A DNA stretch of 64,000 nt from Climacium dendroides (Eukaryota; Streptophyta; Bryopsida; Hypnales; Climaciaceae), in the NCBI GenBank assembly GCA_950106755.1, contig OX467092.1:27852582-27916581 (forward strand). Reading direction: 5' to 3'. Position numbers and translations under genes: made by a program. Numbering within the stretch: position 1 is the stretch's first letter; every line of letters begins with the position of its first letter. The notes below the pieces were generated by a model. It made no database searches. It was not told the origin of the DNA and worked only from the letters and a program-made list of their open reading frames with translations. Shown one piece after another: positions 1 through 13,200 of the stretch.

Positions 1-539
1 GCTGTATTGTAGTTGTTTTGTAGTTGCACTATAATTAGTTTGCAGTTGCACTATAGTTGTCGTGTAATTGCACTGTAGTTGTTTTATAGTTGTACTATAG
101 TTGTATTGCAGTTGAGCTTTGGTCATTTTTCAAACTATATTTGACTACAGTTTTATACGTTGAAGTCCAGGACCATACATCAACAACGTTGATGAACTTT
201 GGATGTAGAGTGCTTCACATCTACACTTCTGTTACTCTCTCGTAAAGTTTTTTAGTTGAATTGCAGTCATTTTTCAAATTGCATCTAACTACAATTTGAT
301 ACATTGAAGTCCAAGACCGTACATCGACGACATTGATGTACTTCGGATGTAAAATGCTTCACATCTACTCTTCTGTTACTCTCTCGTAAAGTTACACATC
401 ATTCTACAACTATTTTGCAACTAGAACAAAGTACACGACCAATTTGGTGCAAATATGGAGGGCAACAGTTGTACGATAGTTGTATAGGACACATAGTTGC
501 ATTCCAGTGGGTTGCAGCGGACACGTTTTTCTTCTAGTG
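1..539. mobile_element. Right end of a CACTA-like element, truncated by the window edge
   Basis: The segment ends at 539 in TTTTTCTTCTAGTG, whose reverse complement CACTAGAAGAAAAA is a typical plant CACTA (En/Spm) terminus. Inside it, roughly 1-120 and again 410-500 hold many degenerate copies of a short motif of the type TAGTTGCACTATAGTTG on both strands, as expected for the subterminal transposase-binding repeats of such elements. The next bases (AGT) would be the 3-bp target duplication, but the left end lies outside the window so this cannot be verified. No coding sequence of the element is in view. A second, more decayed look-alike of the same terminus (GTGGACACGTTT) occurs near 1256-1268. 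Confidence 0.5.
122..405. repeat. Tandem duplication, period 144 bp
   Basis: Two head-to-tail copies start at 122 and 266 (GTCATTTTTCAAA in both) and stay similar through TGTTACTCTCTCGTAAAGTT at about 231-250 and 373-392. The copies differ at scattered positions, so the duplication is not recent. It lies inside the CACTA-like end and is probably part of its subterminal structure. Confidence 0.8.
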
Positions 540-3110
540 AGTAAAGCTAAAACAATATGGAGACTATATATGAACATGCATCTTAGACTCATAGTAATTG
601 CATTCAGCCTTAGCGAAAGAGAAGTCTACAAAAAATTAGAAACCTATTACAATTTGCAGTCCCATTAATAGCTATGGACAACACTTGCAGAAAGACAAAC
701 CCTCCTCCTCAAATACAGATGGACATGCTTCTCATACGTACGCCCACTAGCTAAATTCATCTGTAGCAAAAGAAAAGCCATGTAAAATTGGAGATCAAAA
801 TGAAACTCCTAATTCCATTGTATATATTGAACACATTCTAAAGCAAAGTCAATAAAAAATGAAAATAACAATGCATTCAGTAATCCAACTACGTTTAGTC
901 AATTTCAATGTAAAGCAAACCAAAGTTTTATAATCCCACTTGAGTACTTGTAAAACAAAATATCTCTTTCTGGGGCTGAAATAGTACCTCATTTTATTTA
1001 ATGCATGAATGAACACCACAGCTCTATCCTTATCGACGGTCACTATGGAATAATTATAGGGTCATTCATGAAAAAATGACTACCAAAAGACTTTAGTACA
1101 GATAGTAACTCCAAGACAATGACTTAGAAATGAATTAGTGCAGTCATTTTAGTAGGACTCTTATTGAAGTTCTATTTTAATGACTTATACGTTATTTAGA
1201 TAGTGTTGCCGTCATTCAGAGCTCAGTAATTATTATAGAGGCAATGACGTGGCAGTGGACACGTTTCCCAAACAATCATGAGACACCTTCCATGGTTCTC
1301 ATATAGTTTGCATTCACTTACTTGGTTGTGAATACTTTCACTCTGACAGATATTACTTCATTGATTCCGTTGCTGAACTGCTTGTTTCCATGGCCGTCAA
1401 GTCTCCCATCCATGCTGCTACTATACTAGGCACAATTCTATGGCTAATGGTTACCACATAATTAAGATAATTACACCTAAAACCGTCTAAATAAACTTTT
1501 AGCATAGTTCCCATTATAATATTGAAATTACTTTTTAAGTAATTTTTTTGTTAGTTGCTAGGAGATTCTAAACTCTCTTAGAATACCTTTTTTGGACACT
1601 ATGCAAAAAAACTATGAATTTCTGAAGTGCTAAAAATAGATTATTCTAAAGTCGACCTTACACTCTCATAAACAGTGGAAGTACCTGTCAGCAAAATGAC
1701 TGGTTACGTAGACGATTTTTGGAAAAGGTCACTGCTAGGTGTAGTTACCTTATTGGATGGTTGTGTTGGATGCAAAACAACAATGAATGCACACCCTTCT
1801 AAGGTTCATTGACTCCATATACAAGACTGTGCTAAATAGTGAGTCTTCATCTGCAAGGCTTTAGATATTCTGATCTCCATATTCTATACTAGCACAATTC
1901 TGAGCACCTACTACTACTTGAATTACATTCATATAAAGCTAGTTTGAATTGTGTATTGATGAAATTATTGTGATTAGGTGATCATGCTACATTGGTGAAC
2001 ACCTAAGTTACTTAATTAGAATCTATAGTTCAAAATTTGATTGTAGCATGACTACTTGAATGTCAAATGATTGCAACGCAAGATTGGAATGAGTAGTGCA
2101 ATTAGAAATTACATTGCTTCATGATTACTCTAAATCAAAGATTGAGTTCTGATGTTCAGTTGTGCATTACCTTAGTTGTTGCCTATGCACACCCTAAATT
2201 TGCTTGCTTTCTCCTTAGTTTGAGCTCCTTCTTCATCATGTCTCCTTCCTCAATAGGTCTCCTTCCTCAACAGGGCTTCTTCCTCAGCAAGTCTCTTTCC
2301 TCAATAGGTCTTCTTCTTCAGCAGGTCTCCTTTTGTGTGCTCCTGATCTTGCATTGCTTCACTAGTCTTCTACCTTGACCGCATTCTACTTCTGCAACAA
2401 AGTAACTATGGAAGATAGTGAAAGTCTTTAGAAATCACTTTACGAGCTTGCAAGAGATGCACGTGTGAAAGAGAATCAAAAACGCTTGAAACCACTAAAA
2501 ATAGAAGCTGCAGCCTTGTGAGTCTTGTAGCACCCAACAAGTTTGTGTCAATGACTGAACATTGTGAAGATAGGAGCTAATATGTTAGATTTGAATTGCC
2601 AGCTTTTATGAGGCTGTCAAAACCGTGGCAAATTTGGCGGCAGTTATCTCCTAGTGTCTCTCTAGTGTTTTGGAAGTCATATACTCTGGAAATGAAAACA
2701 GATAGTCATTAAAAAGTACTTTCATGTCTTTCTTCTGTCATTCCTAAGACACCAAATGACAGCAAGGAGTCTCCAATGCCAGACACGTGTCAAAATCTGC
2801 TTGCACTACCGTTTTAGCGGCCCCAATTTTGTCTCTCAGTTTTTGGAGTTCTAGGCGCTGGCGAGCTGTGTTTCTCGAGCTCCGACTCCGATGTATGTTG
2901 GAATCTTTCGTGAGTTGGGTTTTAGGGCATGTTGTCAATAGCTCCATGCTCTGTGCTGTCTCTCTCCACCGCTAATTCTTGAAACGACTTGTTGTCTTCA
3001 GTCACGAGGTGGTTGCTCAGGAGGGAGAGATTCGAAGCAGCAAGCAGTAGACCGGCAGTGCTCTACCTCGTCGAAGCAAGCACCTGCACTTGCACGTTGT
3101 CGCAGCAGAG
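540..3110. other. AT-rich stretch without a supported gene
   Basis: No open frame here has a recognisable product. Two things stand out. At 1060-1260 the motif GTCAT/ATGAC occurs about seven times in 200 bp, like the subterminal repeats of CACTA-1 further right. At about 2236-2335 there is an imperfect 15-18 bp C/T-rich tandem repeat (units such as TCTCCTTCCTCAATAGG) that gives a short Leu/Ser-rich frame, which I do not consider coding. Confidence 0.6.
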
Positions 3111-3114
3111 GAAA

Positions 3115-5270
3115 TGGAGTGCACAACGGAGGGGGAGACCAACGACACCATTAGCAGCGACTCCATCGCTAGTTCAGAAGGTAAAGGGTACGTGTTTCTT
3201 GAATCCATTTGAGATTGTGGGTGGGTGTCTTGTGAGCCTCTTCAGATGTTGGTGCAGCAAGTGACGCTAGGGTTTTGCCAATGTACAATAAGTTTCTTAG
3301 ATTTTGGCTCTTCGGTGTTTTAGGCCACAATTTAGTTTGGCACTAAAACGCATTTCCATTGATCTGCAAGCAATTTCTGTCATGAGCGGGATTCAAAGCC
3401 GCATGTCTAGTTTCCTCTCTTTCTGCGAGCATGAGCACCGACTGTTTTCTACCTGCAATTTCGGTCATGAGCAGGATTCCAAGATAACTAGTTCCCTTCT
3501 GTAGCTAGAATGTCCAGAACCGCTCCAAGTCGATGAAGCATAGCGGAGAGTTTGTGGATTTTTCTTGCTTGTGGGCACGTAGGATGCGGTTGGCACTCAC
3601 CTGATGTTCACGATGCCACACCCTTGACTCTGAGATTTGGGCATGCAAAGATTCACCGCAACCTCACCGCGATGGACTTCGTTGCGAAAAGCAGCAACTG
3701 TATTGTAGAAGACCATATCCAAACATTCAAGCAGTGTTTTTGAAGGTTGATTTAGAACAAGACGAAGCACGTCAAGCCGAATGAGGTCAATACGAAGAAG
3801 ATCAAACTAAAACAGGTCCGGCTGATTTAGGCCAACTTGACTCTAGCCTCGTCGCAGCAGAGGAGACGGAGACAATTCCTCAGACCATTTGTGGGTAGGC
3901 GGGTGATCAAGGGTCTGAGGAATTTGGGCAACGTGTGCTTCTTCAACTTGGTGATGCAGAACCTAGTTGGGGTGAGTATGCTTTGTGAGTATTTCAGCCA
4001 AGAGTCTTCCGTACAAGAAGGTATTTTGAAGAAAGCTTTGAGGAACTTCTTTCAGGACATGGATCCCATAGCAAGACGGAGCTGACGGTGGTTCAGGCAG
4101 GACAATCCACACTGACTGGGCCCTTTGTAGACACTGTGGGGAATGCCGTGTCTCCTCAATTTTTTTTTTTGTTATTTGCACTAAAGCACCGAGGTTCAAG
4201 GGGTTCTAGCAACAAGACAGTCACGAGCTCTTACGTTGTTTACTGGATGGATTGCACATGGAGGAAAAAAGCATGCGGAAGTCTGTTGAGTCAAATGGCT
4301 TGGAGGATGGCCCTGTGTTTGTAGAGCGCATGTTTGGTATACAGCTTTCCAGCACTGTGCCTTGCTGTGAATGTGGGCACTCGTCAGATGTTTACAAGCC
4401 TTATCTGGATTTGTCATTGCCCATCCCGTCGAAGCAGGAGCGGTCAGGAGTGGTCAAAAGTTGAATCGATTCGCTCGCAGTTGCCGAAGTTGATTGCACT
4501 AGCAATGGATTCTAAGCGTCGAACCAACTCCATTCGATTCCAGACTCTTCAACAGTATCAAACTCAATGCCGTAGAGGATCCTGAGCAAGCGAGGAAAGC
4601 CCTCGTCCAAGGGTGTAGCTTGGGACCATTGAGTGTTTTGGATGGTGGCGCTGTGAAGTCGGAAGCCCTCCATGATTCGGAGGAAAAACAAATGGCGTCT
4701 ACGGTTGGTGATGGCAAGGGATGTCTGGAGAGAGTGCTGCAATGAGTTTTCTGGACCAACGAGCGTTGCACCAAATTCTAACCAATCTCAAGACGTCGAG
4801 ATTGGCGGTTTTCCAACTACCCGAGGAGAGAAAATTATGGACCATTCACCTAGGGATGTGTTTTCCATACAGGGAGGTGGTCGTAACTCGTGAGCCACTG
4901 GATGACGGGAATCAGATGGAAAAGGAGACAATTTAGTGCGGTCCCTAGTTGTAGGGAGCCGAGTACTGTGTTGAGAACAAACCGGAGTGTCTTGAATTAG
5001 TTCTTTTTGGACCAAATGTTAGCACTCTGCCTTCAGAGATGAAAGATCAGGCTACCTCCCCAAGCTGACTTGATTAAAAAACTTGGCTGGGGATTGCGAA
5101 ATTATGTCGACAAGCGAGGAAGCCATACCGTCTTTTCCTTCCGACTTGGGTCAGATTTTTGGTGGTTTAGGAGATTATCGGTTGGGGATGTCCGTGAATC
5201 GAAACTTATCCCATTCTGTCTCTCGAAGGCTATTTGCGGTTTTAGCAAATATCTGACGTTGCTGTGCTAG
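3115..5270 (+). pseudogene. UBP1/2-like ubiquitin carboxyl-terminal hydrolase pseudogene
   Basis: Ubiquitin-specific proteases (C19 family) remove ubiquitin from proteins. Recognisable blocks occur in order. At 3552-3743 there is a ZnF-UBP-like block (CGHVGCGW, then HA.IHRNLTAMD). At about 3906-3960 lies the catalytic Cys box GLRNLGNVCFFNLVMQNL; the Cys is kept but the usual Thr before it is Val. At 4168-4251 comes the QQDSHELLRCLLDGL box. At 4252-4464 a zinc-ribbon region follows with CCECGHSSDVYKPYLDLSLP. After that only degraded middle-region fragments are visible, to about 5270; the C-terminal His box is not found. A TAG at 4207-4209 sits immediately before QQDSHE where a Gln is expected, and the frame changes several times between 4080 and 4250 and after 4464. 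It is clearly a dead copy. Whether it is an old host gene or a fragment captured by a transposon is open. Confidence 0.8.
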
Positions 5271-6278
5271 AAAATCAAATTTAGGCCTTCACAAGTTCTG
5301 TCCGGAGAGAATGCTTGGGGTTGTGAATTTTACACTGCAGTGATCAAACAATAAGTAAGATGAGTATGACCTCGAAAGATTTCAGGAGCACGAAGTTGTT
5401 TTGACATGTAAACAAGAGAAAGATTGCCATGCTAGTGATGCTACTGCGAAATTTGTGGAGAGGACAAAAGAGAGCAGATTGGAGAATCCATAAAATCCCA
5501 GTAATTAAAATGATTGATTGGCCCGGCTACCAATTGATCAGGTTAAATCCAGAGTTTGAATATGTCAAATAGGTGGATGGGACTGATTGCCAAGTCTAAT
5601 AATTACGGTTTACTGGATATACGAATTTCGTTTGGTAATCAGGCAAACATCACGGAAATTGCCGAGCACAAGCTAGAAAACCCTCGAGGACTTCAAAACG
5701 GAAACAAGAGCGTCTTCAGATCTTGATCCAATGACTAACGGTGAATCCAACAAGCTTCTCAGCGGGACTACACTAAAAAAAACACTCAAGAAATGGCTAC
5801 TAACATCAGAGATATAATTCCAGGTTAAAAAAGGACGAGGAGATTTATTTAAGGCTATGGTGGATATACCTTAGAATCCAATTGAGCCTGGCTTGTAGAG
5901 CCTGGATTTTAGGTTCAGGTTTAGGGGTCAGGTCTTGATTCATTCTTGGTTTGTGTAGTAGGTTGCGTTGTTAATCCAATTTTGTGTTTCTTTTTCAGAT
6001 TTTTTCATTTGTCAGGATTTTGATTATGAATCTATTCATTTGTTAGTTTTGTGCACAAAATGGGGCACTCCTTGTGGCATTCTTGTGACCCGATCAACAC
6101 AATTTCAGACATTTTTTCTCTTGAATTATTATTTATCATTGTGTTGAATTCATTCAATTGTCGTTAGAGCCTGGCTTGTAGATGGGTTCCTAGTTCATTC
6201 GCAGTTTGTGTATTCAGTTGTATTGGTAATCCAATTTCGTATTTTTTTGTCTGAATTTGTTAGGATTCTGACGATGCT
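5271..6278. other. Intergenic, nothing recognised
   Basis: AT-rich, without a supported reading frame. Two similar sentences of sequence around 5885-5990 and 6165-6250 (GAGCCTGGCTTGTAGA, then TTGTGTA.T.GGTTG and CAATTT.GT.TTT) show a degenerate direct repeat of roughly 280 bp spacing. A CACTA string at 5771 followed by an A-run was considered as an element end but has no partner. Confidence 0.5.
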
Positions 6279-6576
6279 TTGTGCTCCTCGATTGTTTTCC
6301 ACTTGCAACTGAAGTTGTGGCCGTTGTGTGTTGTTGTTGGTAGCAACTCCAAGGTAGCGGTTTTGAAGATTCCACGAAGGTCTACATCAAAATCCGTTGC
6401 TGTTGGAGAGGCGTGGCCACCTCGTAGGAGTGCTCGTTTACTTGGGCGCCAGAGTTTGGAGGAACCAGTGCATTTGCAAGAGAAGGAAGGAGCAACAAAT
6501 TCGAATGGAAAAATGAGCACCCAAGATGAGTACTCCTCCGACGACTCCCAGTTTGATTTTGATCCCAAGCTGGCAG
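6279..6576 (+). CDS. Possible orphan exon, unknown product
   Basis: An open frame runs to a good splice donor (CAG|GTACGC at 6574-6579). The last 75 or so codons look protein-like: a basic stretch with PPRRSARLLGR followed by an acidic Ser/Asp-rich stretch (SSDDSQFDFDP). The upstream part of the frame is hydrophobic and unconvincing, so an acceptor probably lies around 6340-6375. I do not recognise a family, and no partner exons were found downstream. It could equally be a chance frame in decayed transposon DNA. Confidence 0.2.
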
Positions 6577-9500
6577 GTACGCTTTTTGTTGACCATCTCG
6601 TGGAATTGCATTTCGTGTTTAGTCTTTGTAATTTGCAGCGACTAAGATCTAAACAAGTAAATATGTGAGTTTCACAGATTGAGCAAGAAGAAATTAGAAT
6701 GTCTAGATTTGATGTGAGTACTGAATGGGATTGATGCCCGCAATCATGCCCTCATTGTGCAAACAGACCCGCCATCGCCATGATCGACAACTTGCCATTC
6801 TTAGTCGGATTCACCTTAAACTCTGCCTACATCTACGGATCAGTGGCAACTCCTTCAAGATCAAATTTCGTCCTGCTAGGCTAAAACACATCGTGTCTTG
6901 AAAAACGAATCAAACACATGCCCATTCCGCCAACCTAGCCAACCTATGTACGGCTACCAAAATTTTCGCTCTTTTCAGTTGCGTGAAACCATTTAGTCCA
7001 GGACAGTTCTTAGGGTTGGATTCAGTGTCATCTACTATGTAAGACAGGATGGCAACTCTGTGTATAATTGTTGCTCTCATTCCTTGTAGATAGAGCTTTG
7101 GATTTTGTTTGAGTTGGGACGTTAGTATGTCTTGCCCTGTCACTAATTTTAATTAGGGTGGATTAAATCTTACATTCTTTGAAGGGAATTTGGGTTCGCA
7201 AGTTAGGGTCTGCAGCTTTAGTAATTCTTCATACAGAAGATTTATGCACTTGATTCAATCGACAATTTAATTCGTTGGGATTGTCGTAGACTCGTAGTCT
7301 GTTTGTATTGAGTCTGAGATCGATCTTGCCTATTGTAAGTACTTGAGCTATGTCTGATCCTAGCTTGTGAATGCAAGCTTCGACCCATTATATTTAATTT
7401 CTGTAGCTAAACCATCATGAGTAGAAATCCCGTGAAGTTGTGTATAAATATTCTTTTCCCTACTTTAGTTGCTCATGTATTGATGAAATTGTCATGTAAC
7501 AGTCAGTCTGCAAGGAGTTACAATTCACTGTGCTTTAGATGCTCAATTGAGTGCAAGGAGAGAATATGAGAGAATTAATAGTTGGTGTTCCTTTAAGTGG
7601 CTGAAATACATGTGCTAAGGATGGGGAAGCCAGAATTGACAAAATATGCACATATATTTGCAAGTGCAAGCTAATGTAGGATGATGGATTGTCGTGATTT
7701 TAGTTTTTTAAGTTTATAAGAGTGTATGCTATTGTTTTATCTGAAAGATTGAAATGAAGCTCCGAGCATATGAACCACTGTAATGGTTCACCTCTAAGAT
7801 GATGGAAAATATAAAAATTATGTGTGAGATTTCAAGTTCAAAAGTGTTAGTTCATTAGATTAAACTATAACCATTAGTTAGAAGGCTTTTAATACATTAG
7901 ATAGGAATCTATTTCAAAATTACAAACTAAAAATATTTAAAAGATAAGAAATACAAAAAGGGAATTGAAAACCAAGATTAGAAGTTGAAAATAGAGCTAA
8001 ATATAAATTGAAAACCAACAAAAAAGAAGAAATATGAAATGCACAAAAGAAGCCATCAAACATATAACCACTAGGAAGGCACTAACATAGTAATAGGAGT
8101 ACTATTTTAGGTAAAAATAATAATTAAAAGGTATTTTTCAGTAAATTAAGGATGGATGAAAGTAATTAGGAGTGTGAATTAGTTGGAAAGTAGGTAAAGG
8201 TCGAATTAGGGTTGGGGTTTTTCTATTTCTCTCTTCTCTCTTGTGTGCTTGTTTTTTTTGGCTCTCTTGTGTGTGTGTGAGATTTTGAAAAGAAGAATGT
8301 TAGGAAGTGATGGCAAGGAGTTAGGATAGGATTAGAGCCAATTTGTCGAGTAGGTTTCCACCTTGGGGGGGGAAAATGAAGATTGAGGAGAAATGGGGGA
8401 GAGGAAGTATGCTGCCGCGGCTAGGGAAGAGCGCCAACTTTGCGGGCATCCAGTGGGAGTTCTGCAACGAATTTGAGGTTGAAATTTGGAGGGATGAAGC
8501 GCGTGGAAGTTATCTTTCCAACAAGCTATGGCTTGTCCCCAACGGAGCTTGGACAAGATCACGGCAACCGATTTAGTGCGAGGAGGTCTGCTGCCGCGGC
8601 GAAAGGAGAGCACCAACTTTGCAGGCATCTAGCAGGAGTTCTACAACAAGTATGAAGCTGAATTTTGGAGGGGAAGTGAAGGGTCAAGGTAGCTTTCCAG
8701 GGAGACTATTCTCAAGCCAATTGGACAAGTACAGAGATGGCAATGGCCGTTTTAGTGGCCGCTAGTCTGCTATGGGACTGAGGTGATGTTCACTCAATGT
8801 TTGTACTTGGTTGAAGTGCAATTTTGATTGCAAGTTTTATGGAATTGTTGGTTGTTTTTGGATTATGTGGGTGGTGAGCTTTATGGACAAATTGGGGTGA
8901 ATATAGAAGCACTCACTTAAGATTTAAGAGACATGTAAAAGAAGAGAAGGTGGAAAGAGAGTGGGGTTGAAGGTTTTGGATGGGATTAATGTGTGCTGGA
9001 ATTTCTCAATTAGGGCTCAAATCTAGCCCTTGGAGCTCTCAATTGCACTTTTGAGCTCAACTTTCACCTAGGAATATACCCTAATTCACAAGGTTGGTGA
9101 GGGAAAGAATCTAAGGAGGTTTTAAGGCAATTGGGTAGAAGAAGATGTGCTGAAATAAATTTGAGATGTCAATTTTACCCATTTTGAGCCCTAAGTGGAG
9201 GTTTTTAAGTGCCATTTTGACCTAGGAGGATGCTACAACTTCTTAGGTGATGTTTTAGAATATTTAGAGAGTGTCATTGGACCTTTGAGGGAGTTGGTCA
9301 AGCTACCCTTTTCCCACCTAACCTCATACACATGAAAATTGGATAAAAAACTTGATAGAGTCCATTGCTTGGAGGCGTTAGTTAGAGGTCCCATACACTC
9401 CTCCTGGCCCAACCTTGTGGATGCATTTTGCCTCACGGTGAAATTCACTCACAGAGCATTTGCAACAAGTGAGTTCATTTGTACTTTTTTTAGGGTTATG

Positions 9501-10129
9501 TTGACTTATAGTCATGCAAAAGTGCAAAATAGTTTAGACCGTAGGATGTGATTGGATTTCTAATGTTTTTGGTCTTGTTTTCAATAGACTAATAGTAGGA
9601 TGATAATTGGGGAGCATTGGTTCTACTGTTTTGTTGAATGTTAGTGTTACTATCGATGTAGGTGGATGAAATATTACAAAAGATTGGGTAATTTATTGTA
9701 TCTTTTTTTTGTATAGGGTTCTAGTTGGAAATAGGTTGAATGAAGTATGAGTAGACTAGTTGCATGTGATTGGATTTCCACCTTTTGCTTGGTGTTTTTT
9801 AGGTAGATAATTGCTTTCTCATACTATGTAAGTACGTGATTTCACCTATCTCCATTCATTTCCAAGTTTCACTTCTTAATAGGTTGCATGTATATACATT
9901 TTCATGTGAGTGTTGCCTCTTTGTAGCAGAAATTGGCTAACCATTTATAATTTCTAGAATTGTATTTGACAATAGTGTATCTCGTGAAATGAGAATATTT
10001 CATGAAGTAGTACACCTTGAAGATATGAACCCATCCTAAGTGAGTCCTTAGGTTTTTATAGGTCATATGTAGTGTTGTTGTAGTTGTATGGAAGTTATTC
10101 TTTTCGTTCTTTTGCCATGTTAAAGTGCC
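6577..10129. other. AT-rich intergenic region, no supported gene
   Basis: Long AT-rich stretch with short accidental frames only. The one structured part is the tandem repeat at about 8403-8775 (separate entry). From 9470 rightward the motif GTCAT begins to appear, leading into CACTA-1. Confidence 0.6.
8403..8775. repeat. Tandem repeat of about 179 bp, two units plus a partial third
   Basis: CTGCCGCGG followed by a GAGCGCCAACTTTGCGGGCATC-type stretch occurs at 8412 and, diverged, at 8591 (spacing 179). A third start (GTCTGCTATGG) is at 8767 (spacing 176). The units are noticeably more GC-rich than their surroundings. Overlapping frames in this stretch are artefacts of the repeat. Confidence 0.7.
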
Positions 10130-10290
10130 GTCTCAATCATAGAAGAGTCATTGTCTATTCACACAGTCAACTGTAGTCATAGTAGAGTCACTTTGTAGTC
10201 ACATAGTTGCATGCAAATATAACAGAGTCACTACGTAGTCATAGACTAGTCAAAAGCAGTCATGAATCTAATATTTTTTTTTGTTGTCAG

Positions 10291-13200
10291 CGGTCTTGGA
10301 CTCTTCAGAGGACGATGGAGTTCCACCAACATTGAAGAAGAAAACACGGAAGCGACCTAGGAGTGCTTCTTCTTTAGCACTTGTATCTGCAGGTGGAGTT
10401 CATGGAGGTCGAGACTCTTTTGACATGCCTCCACCGGGTTATTGGGGTTCTAGTCCATGGATGCAGGGTGGGTGGAATCAATATCCTTCCAATATGCCTC
10501 CACCACCATGGCCTTCAAGTAGTGGACCTCCTTATGGCCCTTATCATGGCTCATGGCTAGGTGCATTGCAAGGTCCTGGCAATCGTTCTCTAGAGAGTGA
10601 AGGCAGAGGTGATCGACGTCAAATGCGACATCGAAATGAGACTTCTGTTGCACACAGGAGTGTGGAAGGCAAGAAACCATATCAATTAATAGTGAAGGCC
10701 GGTGGAGAGATTGATACCACATGCGACGACAAGAATGCTTGGGACCATGCTGTGCGCGTGAGTACTCCACGAATTCTTGACATGAGTGTGGTGGACTGGG
10801 AGTCTCAGGAGCCAAACTCGGTGGTACTTCTTCGTGAGACTTTGGTAAAAGACTTTGAATTCGTTGGCCACACTCTCAGTGTGCAAGGGTTTCGATGTGC
10901 CATCAAAAAATACATGAAGGCAGAGAGGGCTAGGCTGAAGGTGAGATTTATGTTAGGCAAGGAGGCTTGTCCATCTCATATTGACCCCCTACAATGGGAC
11001 AAATTGAAGGTGTATTGGCAGACTGAAGGACAAGTGGCCAAAACAACGAAGGTGGTGGAAGCTCGTGGCCACATGAAGGATTATAGCACCATGGATAGAA
11101 AGGGAAGAGCAGGGAAGGAGTTGGCAGTGGTAAGCTTAAGTTTTTTTGGTTTGCCCCATATTTTTGAGGACCTTAGGCATAGTCAACCACGGATGTTGAT
11201 TATATTGTTAATAAGGTTAATGTTGTTTTTCCCTCTAATTGCAGACAAAAGGAAGAGAGCACAGCCCTGGCCTAACCGAAATAAAAGAAGGGATGCAAGA
11301 GGCTAAACCCACTAGCGCTATGATGGAGGTGAGATTTCCATTTCAATTTGAATATACGATCTACTGAAGTCATTATGCATTGGGATTGTCATGAAGATAT
11401 ATATATTTTTTAATTCCTTAGGTGATTGCTCTTGCACGTTATTTTTTTCATTTGTTGAAGAAGGTAGCATGTACAAATTAAATGCAGTCATTCATTTGTC
11501 ATACTGTAGTTATATACATTGCACGCAATGTTTCAAATGACTAACAAAGTCCGATGTTGGTGTAGTTGTAGTCATATGTTAGTTTACATTGCAGTCATTT
11601 TAATGACTACAGACTAGTGTAACTTTTTGACAAGTAGTTTCATAGTCATATGTGAATTTATACTTTAGTCATTTTGATGACTATTGTAGCATTGTACCAA
11701 TAGTTTTATAGTCATATATGAAATAACACTGGAGTCATTGAAATGACTATTGCAATCTTACTTCAATAATTTTGAAGTCATATAAGATAATAATAGTTTT
11801 CTTGTAGCTTGCTGGTACTCTGCTTGAAGGCCTTGGTTTGTTGAAGAGGCCATGATTCTAATGTGAGATGAATTATTGTGGCATGCAGGGTGCCAGAGGG
11901 GCAATTCACACTAGGCTGATAGCAGTAGAGGAGAAACAAAACAACATGGCAGAGGAGCAGAAGCACTTTCAAGGAAAAATGACCCAAATGCTGCAATACC
12001 AATCAGAGAACACCAAATCCATGGAAGAAGTCATGAATATGCTCAAGGATCTCTCAAACCGCTTTTCATCAGCCCAAGCTTGGGCCTCTCTGTTGTGGAG
12101 ACCCAAGCACCACTTGCCACAACAAAGGAACACGTTGTACAGACTCGCTCTAGAGCTCCCTTCAAGACACCTCCAACAGCTCTCTCCATACAGGTGTCAG
12201 AATCAAGCAATGATTCTGACACTGGCAAAGGATCACCTTCAATAGCAAAGGTTGAAGAGCCTACCCCAGTGATACAAGAGCAGCCAATGGAGGATGTAGT
12301 TACCTCGGATGTTGATCCTACAAATGTTGACCTAGTGGCAACCGCTAAACCATCTGCTGTTGCCACAGTAGTTGAGGTTGGAGGTCCTACCCAATGACCT
12401 CCTCAGACTTCTCCAAGGAAGCAAAAGGTGCTTGCGAAGTCAACCACGGAAGGCAATTCAACACCATAAGATAATTCAGCAAAGGTTATATCTTTATTAG
12501 GACATAGAAGTGAATACCAAACATTTTTAAATTCACAATGACATGTTAAAAATTGGTAACAACCTTGATGATGTTGTCAATGTCTTTGTAGAAGGATTCC
12601 TAAGTGAATAGACTTGTGATTCCATTTCATTCAATCTTAGTCCTACATGTTCCCTCACTTATCATGTACTCACTAAATTAACCTTGTATTCTTTGCATTT
12701 TGCAGTCAAAATCTGGCAAGGGAGGAGCAAGGCCAAAGCCCATTCAGAAGAAAAAAGTGCAGGCAGAGAAGGTAAAAAAACATGTTTATACAGAAGTTTC
12801 CTTAATAAATGTTGGAGGATAAGTGGAGTTGTAATTACAATCATGTTTTTTTAAATTCTCTAATTGGTTGCATGCACTTGCTACTTCAAGACAGAGGGTG
12901 CCCACATAGTCACAAAGTAGTCATTTTTGTGGTTATGTCTACACAGAAACTGCCCAAATAGTCATAATGTAGTCATTTCTATGCTTATGACTACTTGGGG
13001 ACCAAAGTATATGACTCTAGGTGAACTACTAGGAATCAATTGTCAATCACTCTTCTACACCGACAGTATATGTAGCCATAGTATTGATTGTATGCCTAGT
13101 AAGAGTCACTTGTGCAAGATCAGACTGGAACTTGACACCTTCATTTTTTTGTGGCAGTTCATTTGTGGGCAAGAAGTATTTTTGCTGAATCCAAAGAATT

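Noticed and set aside
2121..2378. 85-codon Leu/Ser-rich frame that looks like a membrane peptide
   Set aside because: It arises from an imperfect C/T-rich repeat and has no homology that I can recognise.
5765..5790. CACTAAAAAAAACACTC as left end of CACTA-1
   Set aside because: Too little similarity to the reverse complement of the 14403-14420 terminus and no clustered motif next to it.
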